A DNA stretch of 7,346 nucleotides, from contig RFUP01000107.1 in NCBI GenBank assembly GCA_009922885.1, positions 1-7,346 of the forward strand, given 5' to 3'. The DNA is from Paracoccaceae bacterium (GTDB lineage Bacteria > Pseudomonadota > Alphaproteobacteria > Rhodobacterales > Rhodobacteraceae). The position numbers and the translations under genes are program-made. The notes below the pieces were generated by a model that was given only the letters and a program-made list of their open reading frames with translations, was not told the DNA's origin and searched no databases. This document shows positions 1 through 5,346 of this stretch, one piece after another (positions within the stretch are counted from its first letter, which is position 1; each line of letters opens with the position of its first letter).

Positions 1-31
1 TTGCGGTATCGTGTCCGACAACGATGGTCAT
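1..31 (-). CDS. acnA: Aconitate hydratase, N-terminus only (partial)
   Basis: A leftward gene starts with ATG at 31 and runs off the left edge. Only ten codons are visible, reading MTIVVGHDTA. From memory this matches the start of Rhodobacterales aconitase A, which opens with a similar GHDTAKTRKTL-type stretch; the one extra base (A) fits a following lysine. Aconitase isomerises citrate to isocitrate in the TCA cycle and carries a 4Fe-4S cluster. A strong GGAGG-type ribosome binding site five bases upstream supports a real start here. The gene diverges from the DUF1223 gene. Ten residues cannot prove the family, so the name is a recognition call; the existence of a leftward start is better supported than the identity. 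Confidence 0.6.
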   Translation of the reverse strand, partial: MTIVVGHDTA

Positions 32-36
32 AGAAA

Positions 37-42
37 CCTCCC
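37..42 (-). promoter_or_regulatory. Ribosome binding site of the leftward edge gene
   Basis: On the minus strand this reads GGGAGG, five bases before the ATG at 31. It is a near-perfect Shine-Dalgarno sequence and is the main evidence that a leftward gene begins at the edge of the window. Confidence 0.7.
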
Positions 43-75
43 GTTTGGCGATGGCTGGTGAAGAATTCGCGCTCT

Positions 76-92
76 CTCTGCCGCAAGCAGAG
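76..92 (-). other. Small perfect hairpin in the leader of the leftward gene
   Basis: CTCTGC and GCAGAG form a six-base-pair perfect stem around the five-base loop CGCAA. It lies 45 bases upstream of the leftward start codon, probably in its 5' leader. No function can be assigned; it could be chance. Confidence 0.3.
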
Positions 93-119
93 CCACCGAT
101 CAAGGGGGGTGTGACGTTT

Positions 120-139
120 TTGTATACCGTTGTGCACAA
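120..139. promoter_or_regulatory. Candidate operator: TTGTATAC plus TTGTGCACAA palindrome
   Basis: TTGTGCACAA at 130-139 is a perfect ten-base palindrome. Exactly ten bases before it, at 120-127, is TTGTATAC, so the pattern TTGTRYAC occurs twice with one-helical-turn spacing. The site lies in the divergent spacer between the aconitase-like gene and the DUF1223 gene. TTGTNNACAA-type palindromes resemble operators of GntR-family (FCD subfamily) repressors, but no regulator gene is in view, so the assignment is inference. Confidence 0.35.
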
Positions 140-245
140 TTCGAGTGAAAAAATCCGCTCTCGGACCTCTCGCAAAACCTTGATTGGTTGTTTCAGCCGT
201 TTTCATCCTACAAAGAGACAGGAAAACACAGGAAGATGCGTCGCA

Positions 246-953
246 ATGAAGCAGGCACTCAAAGGGCTCGCTGCCGTTCTCACACTCTCGCTTGCAAGCA
301 ACGTTGCCGGGGCTCAAGAGCGTCAGGCGGTGGTCGTCGAGCTGTTTACCTCGCAGGGCTGTTCCTCCTGCCCGCCTGCCGACGAGTTTCTCCGCGAACT
401 CGCCAAACGTTCGGATGTGATTCCCCTGTCTGTGCACGTGGATTACTGGGACTATATCGGCTGGAAAGACGTCTTCGGTCGCCCCGAGCACACCGTCCGC
501 CAGAAAGCCTACGCGACCTTCGCGGGCCGCCGTTCGATCTACACGCCACAGATGGTGGTGGGGGGCGTGCATGATGTGGTTGGCACCCATCCCAAGGATG
601 TCGAAGAGCTGATCCGCCGCCACCGCGCCTTGCCTCAACTGATCGAACTTGATGCAGACCGCACGGGGGGGGCGTTGCGAATCGTGGCCAAGGCCCAAGC
701 CGCTTTCGCGCCGCCGCTGGAGGTGCAGGTGGTGCAGTTCATGCGGCGGGGGCATGTGGAGATCACGCGCGGTGAAAACGCAGGCCGCATGCTGGATTAC
801 GCCAATATCGTCACTGGCTGGTCGAAGATCGGCACGTGGGATGGCAAAACGCCTTTACAGGTCACGGCTCCCGTTGCCGCGGATCATGCGGCCGTGGTGA
901 TCCTCCAACGCCCGGGCCCCGGCAAAATCGAAGCGGCGGCGCTGGCCGATTAG
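246..953 (+). CDS. Exported thioredoxin-like DUF1223 protein
   Basis: This 235-residue protein belongs to the DUF1223 family, which has a thioredoxin-like fold and no firmly established function. The N-terminus is a typical signal peptide: MKQ, a hydrophobic stretch at about 7-20, and a likely cleavage after AGA at residue 23, which suggests a periplasmic location. The family core follows at once: VELFTSQGCSSCPPAD, with a CxxC pair at C39 and C42, then the YTPQMVV segment with P101 where thioredoxins have their cis-proline. The frame stays open further left to 24, but the ATG at 246 has an AGGAAG ribosome binding site ten bases upstream and puts the signal peptide at the start. The CxxC suggests thiol-disulfide redox activity, but no substrate is known. 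It diverges from the aconitase-like gene and is probably transcribed alone. Confidence 0.9.
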   Translation: MKQALKGLAAVLTLSLASNVAGAQERQAVVVELFTSQGCSSCPPADEFLRELAKRSDVIPLSVHVDYWDYIGWKDVFGRPEHTVRQKAYATFAGRRSIYTPQMVVGGVHDVVGTHPKDVEELIRRHRALPQLIELDADRTGGALRIVAKAQAAFAPPLEVQVVQFMRRGHVEITRGENAGRMLDYANIVTGWSKIGTWDGKTPLQVTAPVAADHAAVVILQRPGPGKIEAAALAD

Positions 954-1053
954 AGCATTTCGAGGAAAAGTTGATAGACTTTTTCGGTTAAGAAACGCGT
1001 CAAATCATAAGCTTAAAGCGTTCCTGCCGTTTCAGCATTAAAGCGAAACGCTT
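954..1053. repeat. Intergenic palindromic repeat of dispersed Rhodobacterales type
   Basis: The spacer between the convergent DUF1223 and transporter genes is A+T-rich and full of symmetry. GGAAAAGT (964-971) pairs with ACTTTTTC (978-985), with one G-U pair, around the loop TGATAG. TAAGCTTA (1008-1015) is a palindrome. AAGCGTT (1016-1022) is matched by AACGCTT (1047-1053), which touches the transporter stop codon. The opening GAGCATTTCGAGGAAAAG resembles a short sequence I recall as repeated between genes in Rhodobacterales and Rhizobiales genomes. The first hairpin followed by T-rich sequence could also end DUF1223 transcription. Only one copy lies in this window, so dispersed repetition cannot be shown here. 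Confidence 0.55.
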
Positions 1054-1928
1054 CACGCCTTCTTTCTCACGGCCTCGCGATACCAGACATAAAGGCCCGC
1101 GCCCACGATCAGCGCGGCCCCGGTGAGCGTCCAGGCGTCTGGCCAGTCCTGAAAGAAGATCACCCCCCAAAGTGTGGCCCAGATCAGCCCGGTATAGGCA
1201 TAGGGTGCCAGCATACCCGCTTCACCAAGCCCCAGCGCCCGTATGAGAAAGAGCTGCGAAACAGTGCCGAAGGTGGCGATCATCACCATCAGAGCGACGG
1301 CAGTAAGGTCGGGCGTCACCCAGAAAAATGGCACAAGGCAGGAGAGGACCACTGCTCCGAAAGCTGCCGTGTAGAAAAGCGACGTCCAAGGATCATCGCC
1401 GCGCACGAAACGGGTGGCGAGATTATAGCCAGAGTAGGAAACCGCCGCCATCAAAGGCAGGAGCGCGGCGGGCTTAAACATCTCCCCTCCCGGGCGGATC
1501 ACGATAAGGGCACCCGCCATTGCCACCAAAATCCCCAAGATCCGGCGCGGCCCGATCTTCTCGCCCAGAAAGAGTGCTGCACCCAGAGTGATTAAAACCG
1601 GGTTGATATTCATGATCGCGGTCGCCTCGGTGAGCCCGAGATAGGTGACGGAGAAGAAGAACAGCGTCGTGCCGGTCATCAAGAGCACCGAACGTAGTGC
1701 CTGCATTCCCGGATGACGGGTTCTGAGAACTTGCCGTAGCCGTGGGGCCACTAACACGAAGACAAAAAGCGTTTGCCCCAGATACCGTGCCCAGATCGCA
1801 GGCACCGTGCCCGTCCGTTCACTCAGCGCCTTTGCGCTCGCATCCATCGTGGAGAAAAGGAACACGGTTGCCAGCATGAAAAGGATCGCGCGGGTCTGTG
1901 GGGAAAATCGCTGCACCTTGGGCCTCAT
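1053..1928 (-). CDS. DMT-superfamily (EamA) membrane transporter
   Basis: This 291-residue inner-membrane protein has about ten hydrophobic helices arranged as two EamA repeats (roughly residues 15-145 and 155-285), the usual design and length of drug/metabolite transporter family members. The first repeat ends in the typical segment ALFLGEKIGPRR followed by a helix and VIRPGGE. A short basic tail (REAVRKKA) closes the protein, consistent with a cytoplasmic C-terminus. Members export amino acids, metabolites or drugs; the substrate cannot be read from the sequence. The ATG at 1928 leaves about a dozen residues before the first helix, as is usual. A GTG at 1961 would add 11 residues (MQNTAAQVTPS); neither start has a good ribosome binding site, so the start is uncertain. 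It lies downstream of the FliG-like gene on the same strand and may be co-transcribed with it. Confidence 0.88.
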   Translation of the reverse strand: MRPKVQRFSPQTRAILFMLATVFLFSTMDASAKALSERTGTVPAIWARYLGQTLFVFVLVAPRLRQVLRTRHPGMQALRSVLLMTGTTLFFFSVTYLGLTEATAIMNINPVLITLGAALFLGEKIGPRRILGILVAMAGALIVIRPGGEMFKPAALLPLMAAVSYSGYNLATRFVRGDDPWTSLFYTAAFGAVVLSCLVPFFWVTPDLTAVALMVMIATFGTVSQLFLIRALGLGEAGMLAPYAYTGLIWATLWGVIFFQDWPDAWTLTGAALIVGAGLYVWYREAVRKKA

Positions 1929-2020
1929 GCTGGGAGTAACCTGCGCAGCGGTATTCTGCACCCGGAGATCCGAGGCTAGACCGATGCGCGGGCAGGGTCC
2001 AGACGGGGCGGTGCATTTAC

Positions 2021-3082
2021 CTATGCCTCCTCTTCTTCCGGCACCTCGACGAAGGTGATCTCGCCTTGCTGCTGCAAGTCCCTAAGCACCTGCGCCATTG
2101 TCGCCATCGCTTCTTCGCCTACTTTCAGGCGCACCTTGCCACGCTCCGCGATCTGCTCGCGTAGGGCTTCCGCCATCCGCTGCGACATGTTCGAGAGGAT
2201 GAACTGCACAACCGCTGCGTTTTCTTCATCGGTTGCCGCAGCCAGCGCCGTTACCAGCACATCCTGCTCCACGGCGCGTGTGAGGCGCGGCACGTCGCGC
2301 GGGGCGAGGCGCTCGGGGATATGGGCGAAGGTAAAAAGCGATTTCCGAACGCGGGCCGCGAAATCCTGATCGGTCTCGTCGAGCCCGGCCAGCACCTGTT
2401 CGCGCATCGAAGAAGGCGACTGGTTGAGGATCGCGCCGATCCGCGCTTCGGGCCCTTCCGAGAAGGCACGCGGCGGCGCTGCATCAAGTTGCGAGACCAG
2501 TGCCAAGCCGATCCGCTCCACCGCATCCGGCGTGATCCCCGCCGTTTGGGAAATCGCATAGGTCACGCGGCGGGCGCGTGGCCCGTCCATTTCAGCCAAG
2601 GCCTGCGCGGCTTTCGCGGTGTCGATCTTCGAGAGCACCACGGCCGCCACTTCGATGCTTTCGCCCTCCAGCATCTTCACCAACGGACGGGGTGCCAAGG
2701 CACGCAGGCGCGGCCACGGATCGAGTACCTGCCGCACCCCGGCTTCCCTGCGCATCCGTGCAGCCATCTCCGGGCTGATCTTGCCTTCCAGAACCGATAG
2801 CGCGCCTTTGAGCCCAGGCGGGAAGGTAACGCCCAAATGTTCCATATCGTGCAGGAACTCATCCACCACGGCGGCCATCGTTTGACGATCCACAAGGCGC
2901 ATCGCACTCATGGTTTCGGCCAATCCCGCCTGCATTGTTTCGGGCAGGTCAGCCAGAGGGACATCGTGCCCGGCTTGCCCGAGCAACCGGATGATAATCG
3001 CGGCTTTCTGCCGACGCGACAGGCGGGGAAGTGCAGTTTGAGTTTCCGCAGAAATTTGCGGAACGGGTTTCATGATCGCCAT
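2021..3082 (-). CDS. fliG: FliG-like flagellar motor switch protein
   Basis: This 353-residue protein has the three-part layout and length of FliG, the switch-complex ring protein that links the MS ring to the C-ring and receives torque from the stator. Residues about 22-115 resemble FliG-N (RRQKAAIIIRLLG), 125-200 FliG-M and 216-345 the linker helix and FliG-C. The C-terminal match is best: KSLFTFAHI (247-255) corresponds to the MFVFEDI segment, ILSNMSQRMAE (295-305) to the KNMSKRAAE segment, and QQQGEITF (337-344) to the EEAGEIVI end. The EHPQ motif of the middle domain reads EGES (139-142). R269 and E272 sit where the torque helix has REVD, and the loop after it is about four residues longer than usual. 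The tail is acidic (EVPEEEEA). The ATG at 3082 has a GAGG site six bases upstream. No other flagellar gene is in the window. Confidence 0.78.
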   Translation of the reverse strand: MAIMKPVPQISAETQTALPRLSRRQKAAIIIRLLGQAGHDVPLADLPETMQAGLAETMSAMRLVDRQTMAAVVDEFLHDMEHLGVTFPPGLKGALSVLEGKISPEMAARMRREAGVRQVLDPWPRLRALAPRPLVKMLEGESIEVAAVVLSKIDTAKAAQALAEMDGPRARRVTYAISQTAGITPDAVERIGLALVSQLDAAPPRAFSEGPEARIGAILNQSPSSMREQVLAGLDETDQDFAARVRKSLFTFAHIPERLAPRDVPRLTRAVEQDVLVTALAAATDEENAAVVQFILSNMSQRMAEALREQIAERGKVRLKVGEEAMATMAQVLRDLQQQGEITFVEVPEEEEA

Positions 3083-3155
3083 AGCGGGCCTCGTTCTGAG
3101 TATGCACCAGAGCTAGCGCAGACTCGTGAACAAAGCCTGAACGGCTACCTAGAAA

Positions 3156-3314
3156 TCAGCTCGAAATCTGCTTGGTGCAGGACTTCGTCGCATCGTCCCA
3201 TGTCATGCCTTCCGCGCAGGACATCGCGTGGGTCTTGGTGGCACAGCCATCGGCGAAGGCTACAGCGGGCAGGGTAGCAGTCAGAAGTGCAGTCAGAAGA
3301 ACGGTCTTCATCAT
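3156..3314 (-). CDS. Small exported cysteine-containing protein, 52 residues
   Basis: This short gene encodes MMKTVLLTALLTATLPAVAF followed by a short mature region. The first 21 residues are a clear signal peptide (lysine, hydrophobic core, cleavage after AFA). The predicted mature part is only about 31 residues and has three cysteines, C24, C33 and C46, in the arrangement CATKTHAMSCAEGMTWDDA then SC. The CAEGMTWDxxxxxC piece resembles half of a small disulfide-rich or chitin-binding-like (peritrophin) module, but this is only a likeness. I recall similar tiny proteins in Rhodobacteraceae, without known function. A GGAGG site at 3320-3324 lies 5 and 8 bases before the two adjacent ATG codons (3314 and 3311), and a candidate promoter lies upstream. 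It sits between purB, from which it is separated by a terminator, and the FliG-like gene, both on the same strand. An odd cysteine count suggests a free thiol or a dimer. Confidence 0.75.
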   Translation of the reverse strand: MMKTVLLTALLTATLPAVAFADGCATKTHAMSCAEGMTWDDATKSCTKQISS

Positions 3315-3319
3315 AAAAG

Positions 3320-3324
3320 CCTCC
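3320..3324 (-). promoter_or_regulatory. Ribosome binding site of the small exported protein
   Basis: The minus strand reads GGAGG here. It is followed by five bases and then two consecutive in-frame ATG codons, and it rules out the in-frame ATG at 3326, which overlaps the site. It is strong support that the 52-codon frame is real. Confidence 0.7.
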
Positions 3325-3342
3325 ATCGGGATACACCCATAA

Positions 3343-3369
3343 AGCGTAGCACGGATTTTTCGCGTTCAA
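3343..3369 (-). promoter_or_regulatory. Candidate promoter for the small exported protein
   Basis: On the minus strand TTGAAC (3364-3369) is followed after 15 bases by TACGCT (3343-3348), preceded by TG in the extended -10 position (TGCTACGCT). It lies about 30 bases upstream of the start codon and just after the purB terminator, where a new promoter would be expected. The spacing is short for sigma-70, so confidence is modest. Confidence 0.35.
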
Positions 3370-3375
3370 GCCCAC

Positions 3376-3407
3376 AAAAACGTGAAAAGCGGCCCGAAGG
3401 CCGCTTT
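3376..3407 (-). terminator. Intrinsic terminator of purB
   Basis: AAAGCGGCC (3386-3394) and GGCCGCTTT (3399-3407) form a perfect nine-base-pair stem. In the leftward RNA the loop is UUCG closed by a C-G pair, the extra-stable cUUCGg tetraloop. The stem is followed by UUUU, CACG and UUUUU. It starts 28 bases after the purB stop codon and separates purB from the small exported protein gene. Confidence 0.9.
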
Positions 3408-3434
3408 CCGGAGTTCATTTCGCAGAAATCGGCC

Positions 3435-4736
3435 TCAGCCGAACACGCGCTTGAAAATCGTGTCCACATGTTTGGTGTGGTAATCCATGTCGAACTTCTC
3501 GTTGATCGCATCCACACCGAGGGCCGCCACAACATCCTTGTCCGCCAAAAGCTGCTCGCGGAAATCCACGCGCTCTTCCCAGACTTTGAGCGCATTCCGC
3601 TGCACCATCACATAGGCGTCTTCGCGGCTCACCCCTGCTTGCGTCAGCGCCAACAGCACGCGCTGGCTCATCACGAGGCCGGGGAACTTGTTCATGTTGT
3701 CGAGCATGTTCTGCGGGAAAATCAGCATCTTGTCGACCACACCTGTCAGGCGGTTCAGGGCGAAATCGAGCGTGATCGTCGCGTCTGGCCCGATGCCGCG
3801 TTCCACCGAAGAGTGCGAGATGTCACGCTCGTGCCAGAGCGCCACGTTCTCCATTGCGGGGATCACGGTCATGCGGACGAGGCGGGCGAGGCCCGTCAGG
3901 TTCTCGGTCAGAACCGGGTTCTTCTTGTGCGGCATCGCCGACGAGCCCTTCTGGCCCATCGAGAAGAATTCCGCGCCTTCCAGAACTTCGGTGCGCTGCA
4001 TGTGGCGGATTTCAATGGCGACGTTTTCGATCGACGAGGCGATCACACCCAGCGTGGCGAAGAACATCGCGTGACGGTCGCGGGGAATCACCTGCGTCGA
4101 GATCGGCTCGGGGCTGAGGCCCAGCTTCGCGCAAACATGCTCTTCCACGCGCGGATCGATATTGGCAAACGTGCCAACCGCCCCGGAAATCGCCCCCGTC
4201 GCCACTTCTTCCCGCGCCAGTTTCAGGCGGGCGAGGTTGCGGTCCATCTCGGCGTAGAAACGCGCGAAGGTGAGGCCCATCGTGGTGGGTTCGGCGTGGA
4301 TGCCGTGGCTGCGGCCCACGCGCACCGTCATCTTGTGCTCCATCGCCCGCTTTTTCAGCGCCGCCAGAAGCGCGTCCATATCCTTGATCAGGATATCGGC
4401 TGCGCGCACCAGTTGCACGTTGAGGCAGGTGTCGAGCACGTCCGAAGAGGTCATGCCCTGATGCACGAAACGCGCTTCCTCGCTGCCCACATGTTCGGCA
4501 AGGTGCGTGAGGAAGGCGATCACGTCATGCTTGGTGACCGCTTCGATCTCGTCGATGCGCGCCACGTCGAATTCCACATCTTTGGCTTTCCACACCGCAT
4601 CCGCATTCTCACGCGGGATCACGCCCAGATCGGCCATGGCGTCGCAGGCATGGGCTTCGATCTCGTACCAGATCTTGAACTTGGTCTCGGGCGACCAGAT
4701 TTTCACCATCTCAGGGCGGGAATAACGGGGGATCAT
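3435..4736 (-). CDS. purB: Adenylosuccinate lyase
   Basis: This 433-residue enzyme of the fumarase/aspartase superfamily acts in the cytoplasm and catalyses two fumarate-releasing steps: SAICAR to AICAR in purine synthesis, and adenylosuccinate to AMP. The length is normal for the bacterial family. Key segments are visible: TKHD with H70, QGMTSSDV (93-100), GRSHGIHAEP with H144, and the superfamily signature GSSAMPHKKNP (264-274), whose flexible loop carries the catalytic serine (S265/S266) and K271. The start ATG at 4736 has AGGAG seven bases upstream. The gene stands alone between its terminator and a 100-base spacer shared with the divergent DUF6314 gene. No other purine gene is in view. 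Nothing is missing or broken. Confidence 0.98.
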   Translation of the reverse strand: MIPRYSRPEMVKIWSPETKFKIWYEIEAHACDAMADLGVIPRENADAVWKAKDVEFDVARIDEIEAVTKHDVIAFLTHLAEHVGSEEARFVHQGMTSSDVLDTCLNVQLVRAADILIKDMDALLAALKKRAMEHKMTVRVGRSHGIHAEPTTMGLTFARFYAEMDRNLARLKLAREEVATGAISGAVGTFANIDPRVEEHVCAKLGLSPEPISTQVIPRDRHAMFFATLGVIASSIENVAIEIRHMQRTEVLEGAEFFSMGQKGSSAMPHKKNPVLTENLTGLARLVRMTVIPAMENVALWHERDISHSSVERGIGPDATITLDFALNRLTGVVDKMLIFPQNMLDNMNKFPGLVMSQRVLLALTQAGVSREDAYVMVQRNALKVWEERVDFREQLLADKDVVAALGVDAINEKFDMDYHTKHVDTIFKRVFG

Positions 4737-4791
4737 CGGCGGGCTCCTCGAAAAGGGCGGCGCTGGGCCGCAGGGGCAGCAGTTGGCGGCG

Positions 4792-4820
4792 TCCTTACCT
4801 GCCGTTATGCTTCAGGGCAA
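4792..4820 (-). promoter_or_regulatory. Candidate purB promoter
   Basis: On the minus strand TTGCCC (4815-4820) and TAAGGA (4792-4797) are separated by 17 bases, 56 bases upstream of the purB start. The -10 is a weak match and no purine-repressor-like palindrome was seen beside it. The pair lies inside the leader of the divergent DUF6314 gene, so the two transcripts may overlap. Confidence 0.3.
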
Positions 4821-4827
4821 GCAGGGC

Positions 4828-4833
4828 AGGAGG
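4828..4833 (+). promoter_or_regulatory. Ribosome binding site of the DUF6314 gene
   Basis: AGGAGG lies three bases before ATG 4837 and six bases before the next codon, GTG 4840, both in frame. It excludes the upstream TTG 4783 as start, and leaves open whether ATG 4837 or GTG 4840 is used. Confidence 0.6.
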
Positions 4834-4836
4834 GCC

Positions 4837-5250
4837 ATGGTGCCGCAGATGATAGGTTTGTCGGATTTCAACGGTCTCTGGCGCGTCCGGCGCCGGATTT
4901 CCGACCATTTGGGCACGGATGGCCACTTCATGGGCGAAGTGCGATTCACGCCACAGAACGACGGCCTCCTCCTCACCGAAACCGGAACCCTCACGATTGG
5001 CACCACCAGTTTCACGGCAGAGCGCCGCTATGAGTGGCGCAGGGAGGGCCAGGGAATCGCCGTCTATTTCGACGACGGCCGCTTCTTCCACAGCTTCAGG
5101 CCTGAGGGCCATGCGCAGGCCGCGCATTGGTGCGATCCCGATCAATACGACGTGCGCTATGATTTCTCCCGCTGGCCGGAATGGTCTGCCACATGGCGAG
5201 TGAAGGGGCCGCGCAAAGACTATGAAATGCACTCCCACTACATTCGTTAG
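4837..5250 (+). CDS. DUF6314 family protein, function unknown
   Basis: This 137-residue protein fits the DUF6314 family, small proteins of unknown function common in Rhodobacterales. Features I recognise are the opening DFNGLWRVRRRI (10-21), the alternating polar/hydrophobic pattern of a beta-rich domain in the middle, FDDGRFFHSF (78-87), HWC (97-99), YDFSRWPEWSATW (108-120) and the closing GPRKDYEMHSHY (124-135). There is no signal peptide or membrane helix, so it should be cytoplasmic. The repeated short strands recall a small beta-barrel, possibly lipocalin-like, but that is inference. The ATG at 4837 is chosen because AGGAGG lies just upstream and the domain begins here. The minus strand is also open across this gene, but its translation lacks any family likeness. 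bioY follows 96 bases downstream on the same strand. Confidence 0.88.
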   Translation: MVPQMIGLSDFNGLWRVRRRISDHLGTDGHFMGEVRFTPQNDGLLLTETGTLTIGTTSFTAERRYEWRREGQGIAVYFDDGRFFHSFRPEGHAQAAHWCDPDQYDVRYDFSRWPEWSATWRVKGPRKDYEMHSHYIR

Positions 5251-5264
5251 TGGGTAAACCCCCA
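5234..5264 (+). other. Hairpin over the DUF6314 stop codon with an overlapping alternative
   Basis: CCCACTA (5234-5240) and TAGTGGG (5248-5254) form a perfect seven-base-pair stem with a seven-base loop; the right arm includes the TAG stop codon. TGGG (5251-5254) can instead pair with CCCA at 5261-5264, so the two stems exclude each other. There is no T-run, so it is not a standard terminator. It could be a transcript-end or attenuation structure before bioY, or chance. Confidence 0.35.
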
Positions 5265-5297
5265 TATGTTAGCGCAACACCTCTTGCGGCAAGGCTC

Positions 5298-5324
5298 TTG
5301 TCAGGGCATTCATGCCGCTACGCA
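5298..5324 (+). promoter_or_regulatory. Weak candidate bioY promoter
   Basis: TTGTCA (5298-5303) is followed after 15 bases by TACGCA (5319-5324), ending 22 bases before the bioY start. No palindrome like the BioR site TTATNNATAA of alphaproteobacteria is present in the spacer. The short spacing makes this tentative. Confidence 0.25.
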
Positions 5325-5346
5325 GAATTCCAATAGGGAAGAGGAT

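Noticed and set aside
24..245. Upstream extension of the DUF1223 frame to 24
   Set aside because: It would place about 74 residues before a perfect signal peptide and overlap the leftward gene start and candidate operator. The ATG at 246 has a suitable ribosome binding site.
2321..2800. A 159-codon plus-strand frame opposite the FliG-like gene
   Set aside because: It has Arg/His-rich composition typical of an antisense shadow, with no motif, while the FliG homology covers the other strand end to end.
3145..3375. A 76-codon minus-strand frame across the small exported protein gene
   Set aside because: It is out of frame with the signal-peptide frame that follows GGAGG, and its own translation has no signal peptide or family likeness.
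3228..5033. A 601-codon open frame on the plus strand, opposite purB
   Set aside because: It is rich in His, Arg, Val and Leu as expected for the complement of a G+C-rich gene, matches no family I know, and runs through the purB terminator and two other genes. purB on the opposite strand is certain.
4795..5265. A 156-codon open frame on the minus strand, opposite the DUF6314 gene
   Set aside because: The plus-strand frame has a strong ribosome binding site and recognisable DUF6314 segments; the minus frame has neither and would overlap the purB promoter region.
5251..5346. A biotin-responsive or other riboswitch upstream of bioY
   Set aside because: The 96-base spacer is too short and lacks any riboswitch core that I recognise; only a short hairpin at its left end is visible.
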